The notes under the pieces are model-generated. The model was not told where the DNA came from and ran no database searches. It saw only the letters and a list, made by a program, of their open reading frames with translations. DNA of 64,000 nucleotides from an uncultured Verrucomicrobiota bacterium (GTDB lineage: Bacteria; Verrucomicrobiota; Verrucomicrobiia; Opitutales; Opitutaceae), in contig CAIUGM010000014.1 of assembly GCA_903898675.1 (NCBI GenBank), forward strand, positions 186,001-250,000, given 5' to 3'. Shown piece by piece: positions 42,270-51,900 of the stretch (position 1 is the first letter of the stretch; every line of letters begins with the position of its first letter). The position numbers were made by a program, and so were the translations under genes.

Positions 42270-44771
42270 ATGCCATCCACTCCCCCGCCTACCTACACGC
42301 TGGAAAGCAACGATGGCTCGGTGATTTTTGCCTCCGGGAAGAAACGCCTGCGCATCGCCTTTGTCACCGCCGCCATCGCCCGCATCACGCTGACCGAAGA
42401 CAAGCCGTTCCAAACCAAGCCGAGCCTCATCGTCACCGCGCCTGATCGATTCACCGGCTACACGCTGCACGAGGACGTAGACTTCACGATTACCACCCCG
42501 GCCCTGCAACTGGTCATCAACCGGGCCACCGGCGCCATCCGTTATCTGGATGCGTCCGGCCGACTCCTGCTGGCCGAGCCGGCCCGCGGCGGCAAATGGC
42601 TGACCGCCAAAAAAGTGACCCGCAACGTCTTCAATCAAAACACCCGGATCGCCGCCAAGGAAAGCATTGACGGGGCGCGCGCCATCGCGACGGATTTCCA
42701 GACGGTCCCCGACGGAGAGGCCTTTGAAGCGAGACTGGAGTTTGTCTTTGCCCCGGATGAAGCCCTGTTCGGACTCGGTTCCCACGAGGAAGGCTACGGC
42801 AACCTGCGGGGAAAATCCCGCGAACTGTACCAGCAGAACATGAAGATCGTCCTGCCGTATTTCGTTTCCACGCGTCATTACGGCCTGCTGCTGGATTGCT
42901 GCTCGCTGATGACCTTCCACGACGACGCACTCGGTTCCTACTGGTGGGCCGACGTGGTGGACGAACTCGACTATTACTTTATTCAGGGCGCGACGTTCGA
43001 CGACCTCACGCGCGGATATCACGCGCTGACGGGCCGGCCGCCGATGCTGCCGAAGTGGGCCTTCGGGTTCGCGCAATCGAAGGAACGGTACGTCAATGCG
43101 GCGGAGGTGACCGACATTGTGCGCGAATACCGCCGCCGCCGGATCCCGCTCGATCTGGTGGTGCTCGACTGGAAATCGTGGCCGGACGGACCTTGCTTCG
43201 GTCAGAAATCATTTGATCCCGTCCGCTTTGCCGATCCCGCCGGGTTCACCCGCGGCTTGCACGAGCTGGGCGCTCGGCTCATGATTTCGATCTGGCCGAT
43301 CATGACCAACGACGGCCCGAACCACCAGGAGCTGCTGTCGCGCGGTCTCATGCTGGGCAACCAGTCCACCGTTGACGCGTTCAACCCGGAAGCCCGCGCC
43401 GTGTACTGGGAGCAGGCCCGCCGCGGGCTTTTTGCGCACGGTATCGATGCGTGGTGGTGCGATTGCACCGAGCCGTTCGAGGCGGACTGGTCCGGCGCGG
43501 TCAAGCCCGAGCCCCACCAGCGTCTGCTCATCAACACGGAGGCGGCCAAAAAATACCTCGATCAGCGCCTGATCAACGCCTACTCGCTGCACCATGCCCG
43601 GGGCATCTACGAAGGCCAGCGCCTGGCCACCAGTGAAAAGCGGGTCGTGAATCTGACGCGCTCGGCCTACGCCGGCCAGCATCGCTACAGCACCATCTCG
43701 TGGAACGGCGACATCTGCGCCACCTGGGAGGCGTTGCGCCGGTGCATCCCGGAAGGCCTCAACTTCTGCGCCGCCGGCGAGCCGTATTGGACGGTGGATA
43801 TCGGCGCGTTTTTCATCAAGAAGGACCCGACGCTCTGGTTTTGGAGCGGCGACTATGACGAGGGCTGCCGGGGACTGACCGACTTCAACGCCCGGACCCC
43901 CGACCCGCAGGACACCGGCTGCCGCGATCTCGGTTACCATGAACTCTACACCCGCTGGATGCAGTACGGCGCATTCCTGCCCATGTTCCGCTCGCACGGC
44001 ACGGATGCCGCCCGCGAGATCTGGCGCTTCGGCGAGGCGGGCAACCCGTTTTACGACACCATCGCCCAAACCATTCACCTGCGCTACCGGCTGCTGCCCT
44101 ATATCTACTCGCTCGCCGGGCAGGTCACGCTCAACAGCTACACGCTCCTGCGCGCCGTCGCTTTGGACTATCCCGATGACCCCGCGACGCACACGCTCAC
44201 CGACCAATTCCTGTTCGGCCCCGCGCTGCTGGTCAGTCCCGTGACGACCCCGATGTATTACGGCCGTCACTCCACGCCACTCCTCGGCGTGCCGAAAAAC
44301 CGCGCCGTCTATCTGCCCGCGGGCCACGACTGGTTTGATTTTTGGACCGGGGTCAAACACGCCGGCGGAGCGACGATCACCGCCGATGCTCCGCTCGAAA
44401 AGATTCCGCTGCTGGTGCGCGCCGGCTCGATCATCCCGCTCGGTCCGCCGCTACAACACACCGGAGAAAAGCCCGCCGACCCGCTGGAGCTGCGGGTCTA
44501 TCGGGGTGCGGACGGGACGTTCACCCTCTACGAGGACGAGGGCGACAATTACAACTATGAGCACGGGGCCTTTGCGACCATCCGGTTGGACTGGAATGAT
44601 CGGACGCAGACCTTGACCATCGCCCCCCGGCAGGGCTCGTTTCCCGGCATGTTGCGGGAGCGAACGATCCGGGTGGTCGGCGTGTCCGCTGAAGCCAGTG
44701 GCGGGATCGAGGAGGCCATTCCAGCCGTTGAACTCTGCTATACGGGCGACGAACTGACGATCAGGCTTTAG
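42270..44771 (+). CDS. GH31 alpha-xylosidase/alpha-glucosidase, cytoplasmic
   Basis: This 833-aa enzyme has a beta-sandwich N-domain (SNDGSVIFASGKKRLRIAFV) and a TIM barrel with GH31 motifs: LVVLDWKSWPD, nucleophile Asp in WWCDCTEPFEADW, acid/base Asp in YSTISWNGDICATWEALRR, and MQYGAFLPMFRSHGTD. The sequence style is nearer to YicI-type alpha-xylosidases. No signal peptide is seen. The ATG at 42270, 5 bp after the symporter gene, was chosen; the frame extends upstream inside that gene. It is probably the last gene of the deoR operon and fits xyloglucan side-chain turnover. Confidence 0.93.
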   Translation: MPSTPPPTYTLESNDGSVIFASGKKRLRIAFVTAAIARITLTEDKPFQTKPSLIVTAPDRFTGYTLHEDVDFTITTPALQLVINRATGAIRYLDASGRLLLAEPARGGKWLTAKKVTRNVFNQNTRIAAKESIDGARAIATDFQTVPDGEAFEARLEFVFAPDEALFGLGSHEEGYGNLRGKSRELYQQNMKIVLPYFVSTRHYGLLLDCCSLMTFHDDALGSYWWADVVDELDYYFIQGATFDDLTRGYHALTGRPPMLPKWAFGFAQSKERYVNAAEVTDIVREYRRRRIPLDLVVLDWKSWPDGPCFGQKSFDPVRFADPAGFTRGLHELGARLMISIWPIMTNDGPNHQELLSRGLMLGNQSTVDAFNPEARAVYWEQARRGLFAHGIDAWWCDCTEPFEADWSGAVKPEPHQRLLINTEAAKKYLDQRLINAYSLHHARGIYEGQRLATSEKRVVNLTRSAYAGQHRYSTISWNGDICATWEALRRCIPEGLNFCAAGEPYWTVDIGAFFIKKDPTLWFWSGDYDEGCRGLTDFNARTPDPQDTGCRDLGYHELYTRWMQYGAFLPMFRSHGTDAAREIWRFGEAGNPFYDTIAQTIHLRYRLLPYIYSLAGQVTLNSYTLLRAVALDYPDDPATHTLTDQFLFGPALLVSPVTTPMYYGRHSTPLLGVPKNRAVYLPAGHDWFDFWTGVKHAGGATITADAPLEKIPLLVRAGSIIPLGPPLQHTGEKPADPLELRVYRGADGTFTLYEDEGDNYNYEHGAFATIRLDWNDRTQTLTIAPRQGSFPGMLRERTIRVVGVSAEASGGIEEAIPAVELCYTGDELTIRL

Positions 44772-44843
44772 CGCGGGCTTAGTGATCTTGCCGCGTGCTG
44801 GAGGCGGGTGGCGTCGGGGTTAGAATAGGCGAAAGCAAGCCCG

Positions 44844-44906
44844 CGTGAGACATTCGATGCGCGTTCCGAGACAATCGGCATAGAAACATTGGGCGCTTTA
44901 GGTAAG
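44844..44906 (+). promoter_or_regulatory. sugar-locus promoter element, copy D
   Basis: CGTGAGACATTCGATGCGCG is followed by TTCCGAGACAATCGGCATAG and AAACATTGGG. GAGAC boxes are 21 bp apart. The last box is degenerate (TTAGGTAAG instead of TTGTGCGAA) but keeps the 21-nt spacing. It sits after the GH31 gene and faces GH29, which would otherwise lack a promoter. Confidence 0.75.
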
Positions 44907-45053
44907 AATTGGAACGTGTCGATTTACCCCGGTCGTCCGAAGGCTCGCATTGCAAAGCAAGCGGCCGATTTTCTATCCTTTGAGCCTCCGCGCATCGGCG
45001 AACGGGCGATCGCATCGGACTGGACGGGCCTGCCGTGGGTCAACTTTCATTCC

Positions 45054-46751
45054 GTGAATCCAGCGTATCGCCCGCTCCCGTTGATTCTTGGAGCGATCCT
45101 TTTATGCCGCGCCCCTGCACTCCTTGCGGGCGACCCGTTCTCCATCCCCGAGAACCTGATTCCGGCCGTCCTCGTCAACACTTCCGCCGAGCCCGTGGCG
45201 CCGGGGAGATTTGCGCCAACCTGGGCGTCCCTCGGGCAGTACGAGGCACCCGAATGGTTCCGGGACGCGAAGTTCGGCCTGTTTGCCGCGTGGGGGCCGC
45301 AGTGCGAACCGGAGGACGGCGACTGGTACGCCCGCAACATGTACTTTCAAGGCAGCGGGCAGAATGTCTACCACACCGAGCGTTACGGGCCGCCCTCCCA
45401 GATCGGGTTCAAGGACATCATCCGCCGCTGGCAGGCCGAGCACTGGGACCCGGACAAGTTGCTCGCGCTCTACCAGCGGGCCGGCGCCCAATACTTTTTT
45501 GCCATGGCCAACCACCATGACAATTTTGACCTGTGGGCCAGCAAGTACCAGCCGTGGAACTCGGTCCGGATCGGCCCAAAAAAGGACCTGATCGCCGGCT
45601 GGGCCAAGGCGGCGCGGGCCCACGGACTTCGCTTCGGGGTCACCGTCCACGCGTCGCACGCCTGGACCTGGTACGAGCCGTCCCAGGGCTCGGACAATTC
45701 GGGTCCGCTCCATGGGGTGCCCTACGACGGCAAGCTCACGAAAAAAGAGGGCAAGGGCCAGTGGTGGGATGGCCTCGACCCACAGGACCTTTACGCCCAA
45801 AACCATCCGCCGAGCAGCGATTTCAGGGAGGCGGTTACCATGGGCTACCTGTGGAACTGGGGTAACGGCGCGATTCAACCCGACCAGGCCTATTGCGACC
45901 GGTTCTACAACCGGGTGATGGACCTCATCAACACCTACGACCCCGACCTGCTGTACTTCGACGACAACGCCCTGCCCCTCTGGCCGGTGAGCGATGCGGG
46001 CCTCAAGCTGGCGGCGCACTTCTACAATCGCAACAGTGCCGAGCATGGGGGAAAGCTGGAAGGCGTGCTTTTCGGGAAGCGTTTGACCGAAGCCGAAAGC
46101 CACGCGATGACCTGGAACATCGAGCGCGGACGGAGCAGCAAGATTGAGCCGCGGCCATGGCAGTCCGAGACCTGCATCGGGGACTGGCATTACAAGCGCT
46201 CCCTTTACGAGCAGCATGCCTACAAGACGGCCCAGACGGTGCTCCAGGTCCTGGCTGACGTCGTCAGCAAGAACGGCAACCTGATGCTCAATATTCCTGT
46301 CCGGGGCGACGGGACGATTGACGACCAGGAGATGGCCATCGTCGAGGGTATCGCCGGATGGATGGACGTGAACCGCGAGTGCATCTTTGGCACACGCCCG
46401 TGGACGATCTGCGGCGAGGGTCCGTCGCTTGCGCCGCCGGAGAGCACGGGGGGACAGGCCTTCAACGAAGGCTTGGGCCAGCCCTACACCGGCGAAGATG
46501 TCCGGTTCACCACCAAGGGCTCAACGCTCTATGCCATCCTCCTGGCGCGGCCCGAGGGCGAAAGCGCCATCATCAGGTCGCTGGCCGTGGGCGCACCGGA
46601 GCTGGGCCGGCGAACAATCACCGGCGTGGCGCTGCTCGGGGCGAAGGGAGCCGTCACCTGGTCGCAGGGCGCGCAGGGCCTGCGGGTCTCACTGCCGGCG
46701 ACTTTGGCTGCCGCATACCCGGTCGTACTCCGGATCGACGGTGCACTTTAG
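45054..46751 (+). CDS. GH29-family alpha-L-fucosidase, secreted
   Basis: With GTG 45054 as start this is a 565-aa secreted protein (NPAYRPLPLILGAILLCRAPALLAG). The GH29 barrel shows EAPEWFRDAKFGLFAAWGPQ, EHWDPDKLLALYQRAGAQYF, ANHHDNFDLWASKYQPWN and the nucleophile segment YDPDLLYFDDNALP. A C-terminal beta-domain follows VSKNGNLMLNIPVRGDGTID. The usual GH29 opening reads W-G rather than A-W-G. The frame is open from a TTG at 44889, but that falls inside promoter copy D, so it is rejected. The gene's stop overlaps the convergent esterase stop by 4 bp. Confidence 0.9.
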   Translation: MNPAYRPLPLILGAILLCRAPALLAGDPFSIPENLIPAVLVNTSAEPVAPGRFAPTWASLGQYEAPEWFRDAKFGLFAAWGPQCEPEDGDWYARNMYFQGSGQNVYHTERYGPPSQIGFKDIIRRWQAEHWDPDKLLALYQRAGAQYFFAMANHHDNFDLWASKYQPWNSVRIGPKKDLIAGWAKAARAHGLRFGVTVHASHAWTWYEPSQGSDNSGPLHGVPYDGKLTKKEGKGQWWDGLDPQDLYAQNHPPSSDFREAVTMGYLWNWGNGAIQPDQAYCDRFYNRVMDLINTYDPDLLYFDDNALPLWPVSDAGLKLAAHFYNRNSAEHGGKLEGVLFGKRLTEAESHAMTWNIERGRSSKIEPRPWQSETCIGDWHYKRSLYEQHAYKTAQTVLQVLADVVSKNGNLMLNIPVRGDGTIDDQEMAIVEGIAGWMDVNRECIFGTRPWTICGEGPSLAPPESTGGQAFNEGLGQPYTGEDVRFTTKGSTLYAILLARPEGESAIIRSLAVGAPELGRRTITGVALLGAKGAVTWSQGAQGLRVSLPATLAAAYPVVLRIDGAL

Positions 46752-47707
46752 GGCGTGGCTCTTGCCGGGCGGTCGAGGAAGCCCGAGAATCGCATCCACT
46801 CCTCGGCCCGGGCCGGCCAGGCCGTCACCGGGCTTGCGTCAGGCCTTAAACCAAAGCCGTGGCCCCCTTTTGGGAAAACCGTGAGTGCGCAAGGAACGCC
46901 GGCCTGCTTGAGCGCCCATCCGTAGGCCAGGATGTTCTCGACGTGGACCTCGTCATCCTCGGCCATCGCCATAAACGTCGGCGGCGTGGCTGGCGTGACC
47001 GCGACCTCCGGGACCAGCGCGGAGAGATTTTTTTCGGCCACCAGGTAGGCGGGATAAATCAGAATCTGAAACGCGGGTCGGCAGGGTTCATCATCCGAGC
47101 TGTCGACGTGCCCGTAGGTCCGCGCCGCGGCATTCGCCGCAAGCACGGCGCAGAGGTTGCCGCCGGCGGAGAAGCCCAGGACGCCGACCCGCTTGGGATC
47201 GATGCCCCACTCCGCCGCATGTGCCCGAACAATTCCCATCGCCCGCTGCGCGTCTTGCAGCGGCGCGGCGTATCGCGGCCGCCCCTCGCGCTGGGGCACC
47301 CGGTACCGGACGAGGATACCGGTGACCCCGATCGAATTCAGCCATGAGCAGACCTCGGTGCCCTCGAGGTCAATGGCCAGCGCGTTGTAGCCGCCGCCGG
47401 GGAATACCACCATCGCGGCCCCGGTGCGGAGGTTGGCAGCCGGGCGATAGAGGGTAAGGGTGGGTTCGGAAATGTGGTCGATGATCCGGATCGGCCTCCC
47501 CGCGACATTGCGCGTCCAAGGGTGGCCGATTTCATCGTTCTTGGCCGCGCCGGCGCTCTCACCCGGAGCGGTGCCAGGCCATAGGTTGGCGGTAACCGGC
47601 TGAGCCCGGGCGGGCAAAAAGACTAAGATGAATAACAGGAAAATGTTCCTGACCCTAAGGTTTATGGACCAAAACACGGACGCCGGCTGGGGCGAAGTCG
47701 ATTTCAT
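46748..47707 (-). CDS. secreted alpha/beta-hydrolase (BD-FAE/acetylxylan esterase-like)
   Basis: This 319-aa protein has a signal sequence (NIFLLFILVFLPARAQP) and an alpha/beta-hydrolase fold of the carbohydrate-esterase type: oxyanion segment VVFPGGGYNALAIDLEG, nucleophile GFSAGGNLCAVLAAN, acid AEDDEVHVENILAYG and His GGHGFGLRP. Such enzymes remove acetyl or feruloyl groups from plant polysaccharides. Start ATG 47707 (MKSTSPQPAS) places a hydrophobic signal; upstream codons lack it. It is convergent with GH29. Confidence 0.85.
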   Translation of the reverse strand: MKSTSPQPASVFWSINLRVRNIFLLFILVFLPARAQPVTANLWPGTAPGESAGAAKNDEIGHPWTRNVAGRPIRIIDHISEPTLTLYRPAANLRTGAAMVVFPGGGYNALAIDLEGTEVCSWLNSIGVTGILVRYRVPQREGRPRYAAPLQDAQRAMGIVRAHAAEWGIDPKRVGVLGFSAGGNLCAVLAANAAARTYGHVDSSDDEPCRPAFQILIYPAYLVAEKNLSALVPEVAVTPATPPTFMAMAEDDEVHVENILAYGWALKQAGVPCALTVFPKGGHGFGLRPDASPVTAWPARAEEWMRFSGFLDRPARATP

Positions 47708-47986
47708 ATTCAGGTTGCGCGGGGAGACGATGGAGGATTCTGCGATTTGACCGGCCCGAAGCTGAACCTCGCTCCGGCGCCGCCGCTTCCCGCCGGGGGA
47801 AATCCCCAAGCAGACTCCCGGGGCGGAACGATGTCGTTGAAAACCGCCCCACATTTACCGGCTAACTTGGTCCCGTGCCGCATCGTACTAGTTTGGAGTG
47901 TTTGAATTAATCTGGCTGCCGCGCTTGAGTTTGCGTTGCGAGCGCCGGAAGCGCGAACCCAGCCACCGCGCTGATCACGTCAGGGC

Positions 47987-48889
47987 TCATGCGCAAACCA
48001 AGCGGGACGCCATCAGATTGCCGAATTGTGGCTGGCCGCCCAGCGTGATTATTTCGCCGAACATGAATCCAGCCACCGTCTCCGCGCCGGTGGCGAAGGG
48101 CGCGGCGAGCAAACTGCGCAAGCCGGCGCACCCGAAGACCAGCGCCTTGGGCTTCGCACAAAACGCGCTGAGTCTTTCTGCCGCCGCCGCCCGCGACACC
48201 GTGCGCAAAAGCAGCTGACCGTCCGCTGGCAGATTCGCTCCGCTTTGCAGGTATTCCCCCGCGAAGGCGCAGTGCAGGTTGCGCCCGCTCAAGTCCGACC
48301 AGGTGATGGATTCGCAATCCCGGGAGTCCCGTCCGTAACCAGCCTGCAGCGCGCGAAAGACGCTGGCTGCCGTTTGCCATTCCTTCTCCGTCCCGCGCCG
48401 CAAATGCGTCACGGTGCGCGGCCCGTCCGCCATAAACTGCCAGGCGGAGCCGATGACCTCATGTACATTCAAGGTTTCCGTCCGCCAGGAACCGCCCGTG
48501 AGCAACAACACCGCCACGTCCTCCGCCGCGGGCAGGAGATCGCCGCGGGCCTGAGCGGGGCCCCGCGCCACCGCGCCGCCGGCGACGGGCACCGCGGGAA
48601 ACAATCCCGACCATTGGCGCAAGAAATCCTCGGCGCCAGTACCGCCGCTGAACAGGACGACCGCCGCCCGTGGCACAAACGGGAGCTGGCGGAGCTGCCC
48701 GAGTACGCCGGTAAAGCTGCCGGTCACCACTTCGCCGGGGAAACGCTGCGGAGTGAAAACCGCGCCCGCGTATTGTGGATCGCTCCAGACGCCTGATGCG
48801 GAGAAACCGTGGGACGCACCACCAAAGATCATCCCATCATCAGTGGGCGCGTTGCCCGGATTCCAGAGCGAAAGCAGCCAGTTCTTCAT
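47987..48889 (-). CDS. FIST-domain sensory protein
   Basis: This 300-aa cytoplasmic protein resembles FIST N and C domains, thought to bind small ligands such as amino acids. The C-terminal signature is CAGLRSLLAAPFATGAETVAGF, followed by MFGEIITLGG; the N-terminal half has the FIST-like GMIFGGASHGFSASG and AAVVLFSGGTGAEDF. It begins 18 bp downstream of the GH3 gene on the same strand and could be cotranscribed with it, though it lacks any link to sugars. Spacer 47708-47986 shows no gene. Confidence 0.75.
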   Translation of the reverse strand: MKNWLLSLWNPGNAPTDDGMIFGGASHGFSASGVWSDPQYAGAVFTPQRFPGEVVTGSFTGVLGQLRQLPFVPRAAVVLFSGGTGAEDFLRQWSGLFPAVPVAGGAVARGPAQARGDLLPAAEDVAVLLLTGGSWRTETLNVHEVIGSAWQFMADGPRTVTHLRRGTEKEWQTAASVFRALQAGYGRDSRDCESITWSDLSGRNLHCAFAGEYLQSGANLPADGQLLLRTVSRAAAAERLSAFCAKPKALVFGCAGLRSLLAAPFATGAETVAGFMFGEIITLGGQPQFGNLMASRLVCA

Positions 48890-48907
48890 GTCGTCATCCC
48901 CACGAAC

Positions 48908-51900
48908 TTATGGGGTTTTACCCTGACTGACTGGCGCCGGGGCGGGAATCGCCGGATAAACCTCGAACTCGTACAACGCAACGCCCCGGTCGTTGGCCGG
49001 CTCGCTCGAGTTCAGGCGCACATAACGCGCGCGGCCGGACACGGCCAGGTCGTTGACTCCGCCAAAGCCATCCGTCGTGGCATAAATGTCGGTCCAGGTG
49101 TTGCCGTCGGTCGAGAACTGCAGGCGGTAGCTGCGGCTGAAGGCCGCGTGACCATAACCGCTGTCCTTCCAATCGCCGCTCTGCCAGTCGAGTCGGATGC
49201 GCGCGATGTCCCGCACCGAGCCGAGATCAACGCTCAGCCATTGCGCGGCGTCTTTCTGCGAAGTCCAATGCGATCGCGGGTCGCCATCAAACGCCGCCGC
49301 GGCGGTGTTGGTGGAATCAACGGAGGAAGCGGAGGCCGATTGATTCAAGGCGAGGTTGTTGGTACCACAAAGCGTCACCCGGTCCACCTGGATCCAGTTG
49401 AGGTTAAAGCCGCCGGCGAGCACTTCGAGGCGCAGCGCCCGGCTGCCGGTGCCGCCGGCGATCGGCACCTCCGGCAACGAGATGGTCTGCCAGTTCTCCC
49501 AGCCGCCGGTCTTGGGTATGGTCACCGTCCCGAGCACAAGACCATCGAGTCGCACGCGGAGTAGACCGCCGCCGGCCGGCGATGCCACCCGGAAGCCCAG
49601 GTGGTAAATCGCCGACTCATCCGGCACGTTCACCGTGTATTCCAGCCAGTCACCGGAATTGATCCAGGCGACCAGGTGGCCGCCGCCCGCATCGTCCGCC
49701 CGCTCAAGGCCGACATCCTCATCCGTCCGATAAACCCCGCCCGGGTTTCCGACCGTGCTCTTGGCGTAAGCGACGCCCTCGCCGCCGAGGTCGTAATTCT
49801 CCGCTTCGATCCGCCCGGGCAAAACGGGCACGGCACCGCCGAACGGGCGTTGCGGCTGCGCATAAACCTCAAACTCGTTCAGCACGTAGCCCGCTCCCGG
49901 CAAAGCTGGCTGCATTGCCGTCAGCCGAACATAACGCGCCCGGCCGGAAACCAGAATATCGTCCAACCCTCCCCCACCCTGCGTGGTTTCATAAACCGTC
50001 TTCCACTGCTGTGCATCCGCGGAAATCTCCAGCGCCCAGCGCACGGCGTAGTCGGTGCCCCATTGCAGGCGGACCCGGGAGAGATCCTTCACGAGGCCCA
50101 GATCCACCATGGCCCACTGGCGCCCGCCCGCGGCCGAACTCCAACCCGTGGCGGGATTGCCGTCCACCATCGGCGCGGCGTCCGCACCGGATGAAACCGT
50201 GACGGCCCGATGCAACGCCGCATTGGCAAGGTCGCTCGAGGGCACGGCATTCACCGGGAACGAAGCCGTGAGGCGCAAGTCACGCGCGGAAGCGCCGATG
50301 GAGACATTGAAAGTACCGGGCGCAACCACCCAGCCGCGCGCGGTGGCGTCCCAATTCGCCAGGTCCTGCCAGTCGAGATCAAAGGTCACATGCCGCACTT
50401 CGCCCGGCTGCAGGCGCAGCTTCTGGAAGCCCTTGAGGAGTTTCGGCGGTTCGCCGGCCTTGGCCGGGAAGCCGAGATAGAGCTGTGCCACCTCGGTGCC
50501 CGGACGCGCACCGGTATTGGCCAAATCGAAGCCGATCCGCACCTGGCCCGAGGGACTGACTGCACCCACGGTCAGGTTGCGGTAAGCAAAGGTCGTGTAG
50601 GAAAGACCGTGGCCGAAGGGAAAGCGGGGCGTGACCCCGTTCGCATCATACCAGCGGTAGCCGATCTCCAGGCCTTCCGCATAAGCAACGCGGCCGCTGA
50701 CCCCGGGAAACTGGGCGGGCGTTTTTGCCGGAACCTCACCGGCGGCGGCCGGGATGGTCACGGGCAGGCGGCCGGTTGGTTCCGCGTCACCGAACAGCAC
50801 GTCGGCGAGGGCATTGCCGTTTTCCTGCCCGGGATACCACGGCACCAAAATGGCGGGGACTTCCGCTGCCCATGGCATGAGGGTGGCGGAAGAACAATAA
50901 ACCACGACGACGGTGTGCGGATTCACGGCAACGACGGCGCGGATCAGTTCGTCCTGCTTGCCGGGCAACGCCAGGCTCGTTCGGTCCGTGCCTTCGCCCG
51001 TCCGTTCACCCACGCAGACCACGGCAAGGTCGGACACTTTTGCGAGGGCTACGGCGGCGGGAATGTTATCCTCACCCTGACTGTAACGCACGGTAACGCC
51101 GGGACCGGCTCGACGGGTAATGCCGGCCATCGGCGAGATGTCGTAGGGCAGCGGAACGCTGCCGGAGCCCAGACCGGTGGAGATGGGCTTCTCGCTGCCG
51201 GCCGCGCCAAGAACCGCGATGCTCTTGATGGACCCGGCCCGCAGCGGCAGCAGCGAGTCCTTGTTTTGGAGCAGGACGGTTCCGGCCGCGGCGGCCTCGC
51301 GCGCAAACTGCTGGTGGACGGGAGTGGTTACCGGGGCATTGATATTCCCGGTGGTAGGATTGTCGAAGTCACCGAGCCGAAACATCGTGGTCAGGATGCG
51401 CCGGACCATGCCATCGAGGTCGGAGGCCGGGACTTGGCCCCGCGCGAGGGCGGCGCCGAGCGGCTCGCTCGTGAAACCTCCATTGTACATGTCCATGTCC
51501 AGGCCGTTATTCGCGGCCGCGACGGTGCCAAAGTACGCATCCCAGTCGCTCATGACGAAACCGTCGTAGCCCCAGAGTTTCTTGACGGTGGCATTGAGCG
51601 CCGGGGACTCGCCGGCGAACCGGCCGTTGACGCGGTTGTAGGCCGACATCATCGCGCCGGCACCCGCGTTCACCGCGGCGCGAAACGGGGCATAGTAAAT
51701 TTCCTGCCGCGTGCGTTCATCCACCGCCGCGTTCGCCAGCCAGCGGTCGGTCTCCTGGTCGTTGCAGACGAAGTGCTTGATGGTCGCGAACACACCCTGG
51801 CTCTGGATGCCCTGCACCCCCGCGGCCGCCATCACGGCCGCGAGATAGGGATCCTCGCCATAGCCTTCAAAATTACGCCCGTTCTCGTAGACGCGGGCCA

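Noticed and set aside
44889-45053. N-terminal 55-residue extension of GH29 from a TTG start
   Set aside because: The start lies inside promoter copy D, and the extension would precede the signal peptide, so GTG 45054 is preferred.
47708-47880. A seventh promoter copy upstream of the esterase
   Set aside because: Only GTTCAGCTTCGGG-like resemblance is present; the GAGAC boxes and the TTGTGCGAA box are missing at the fixed spacing.
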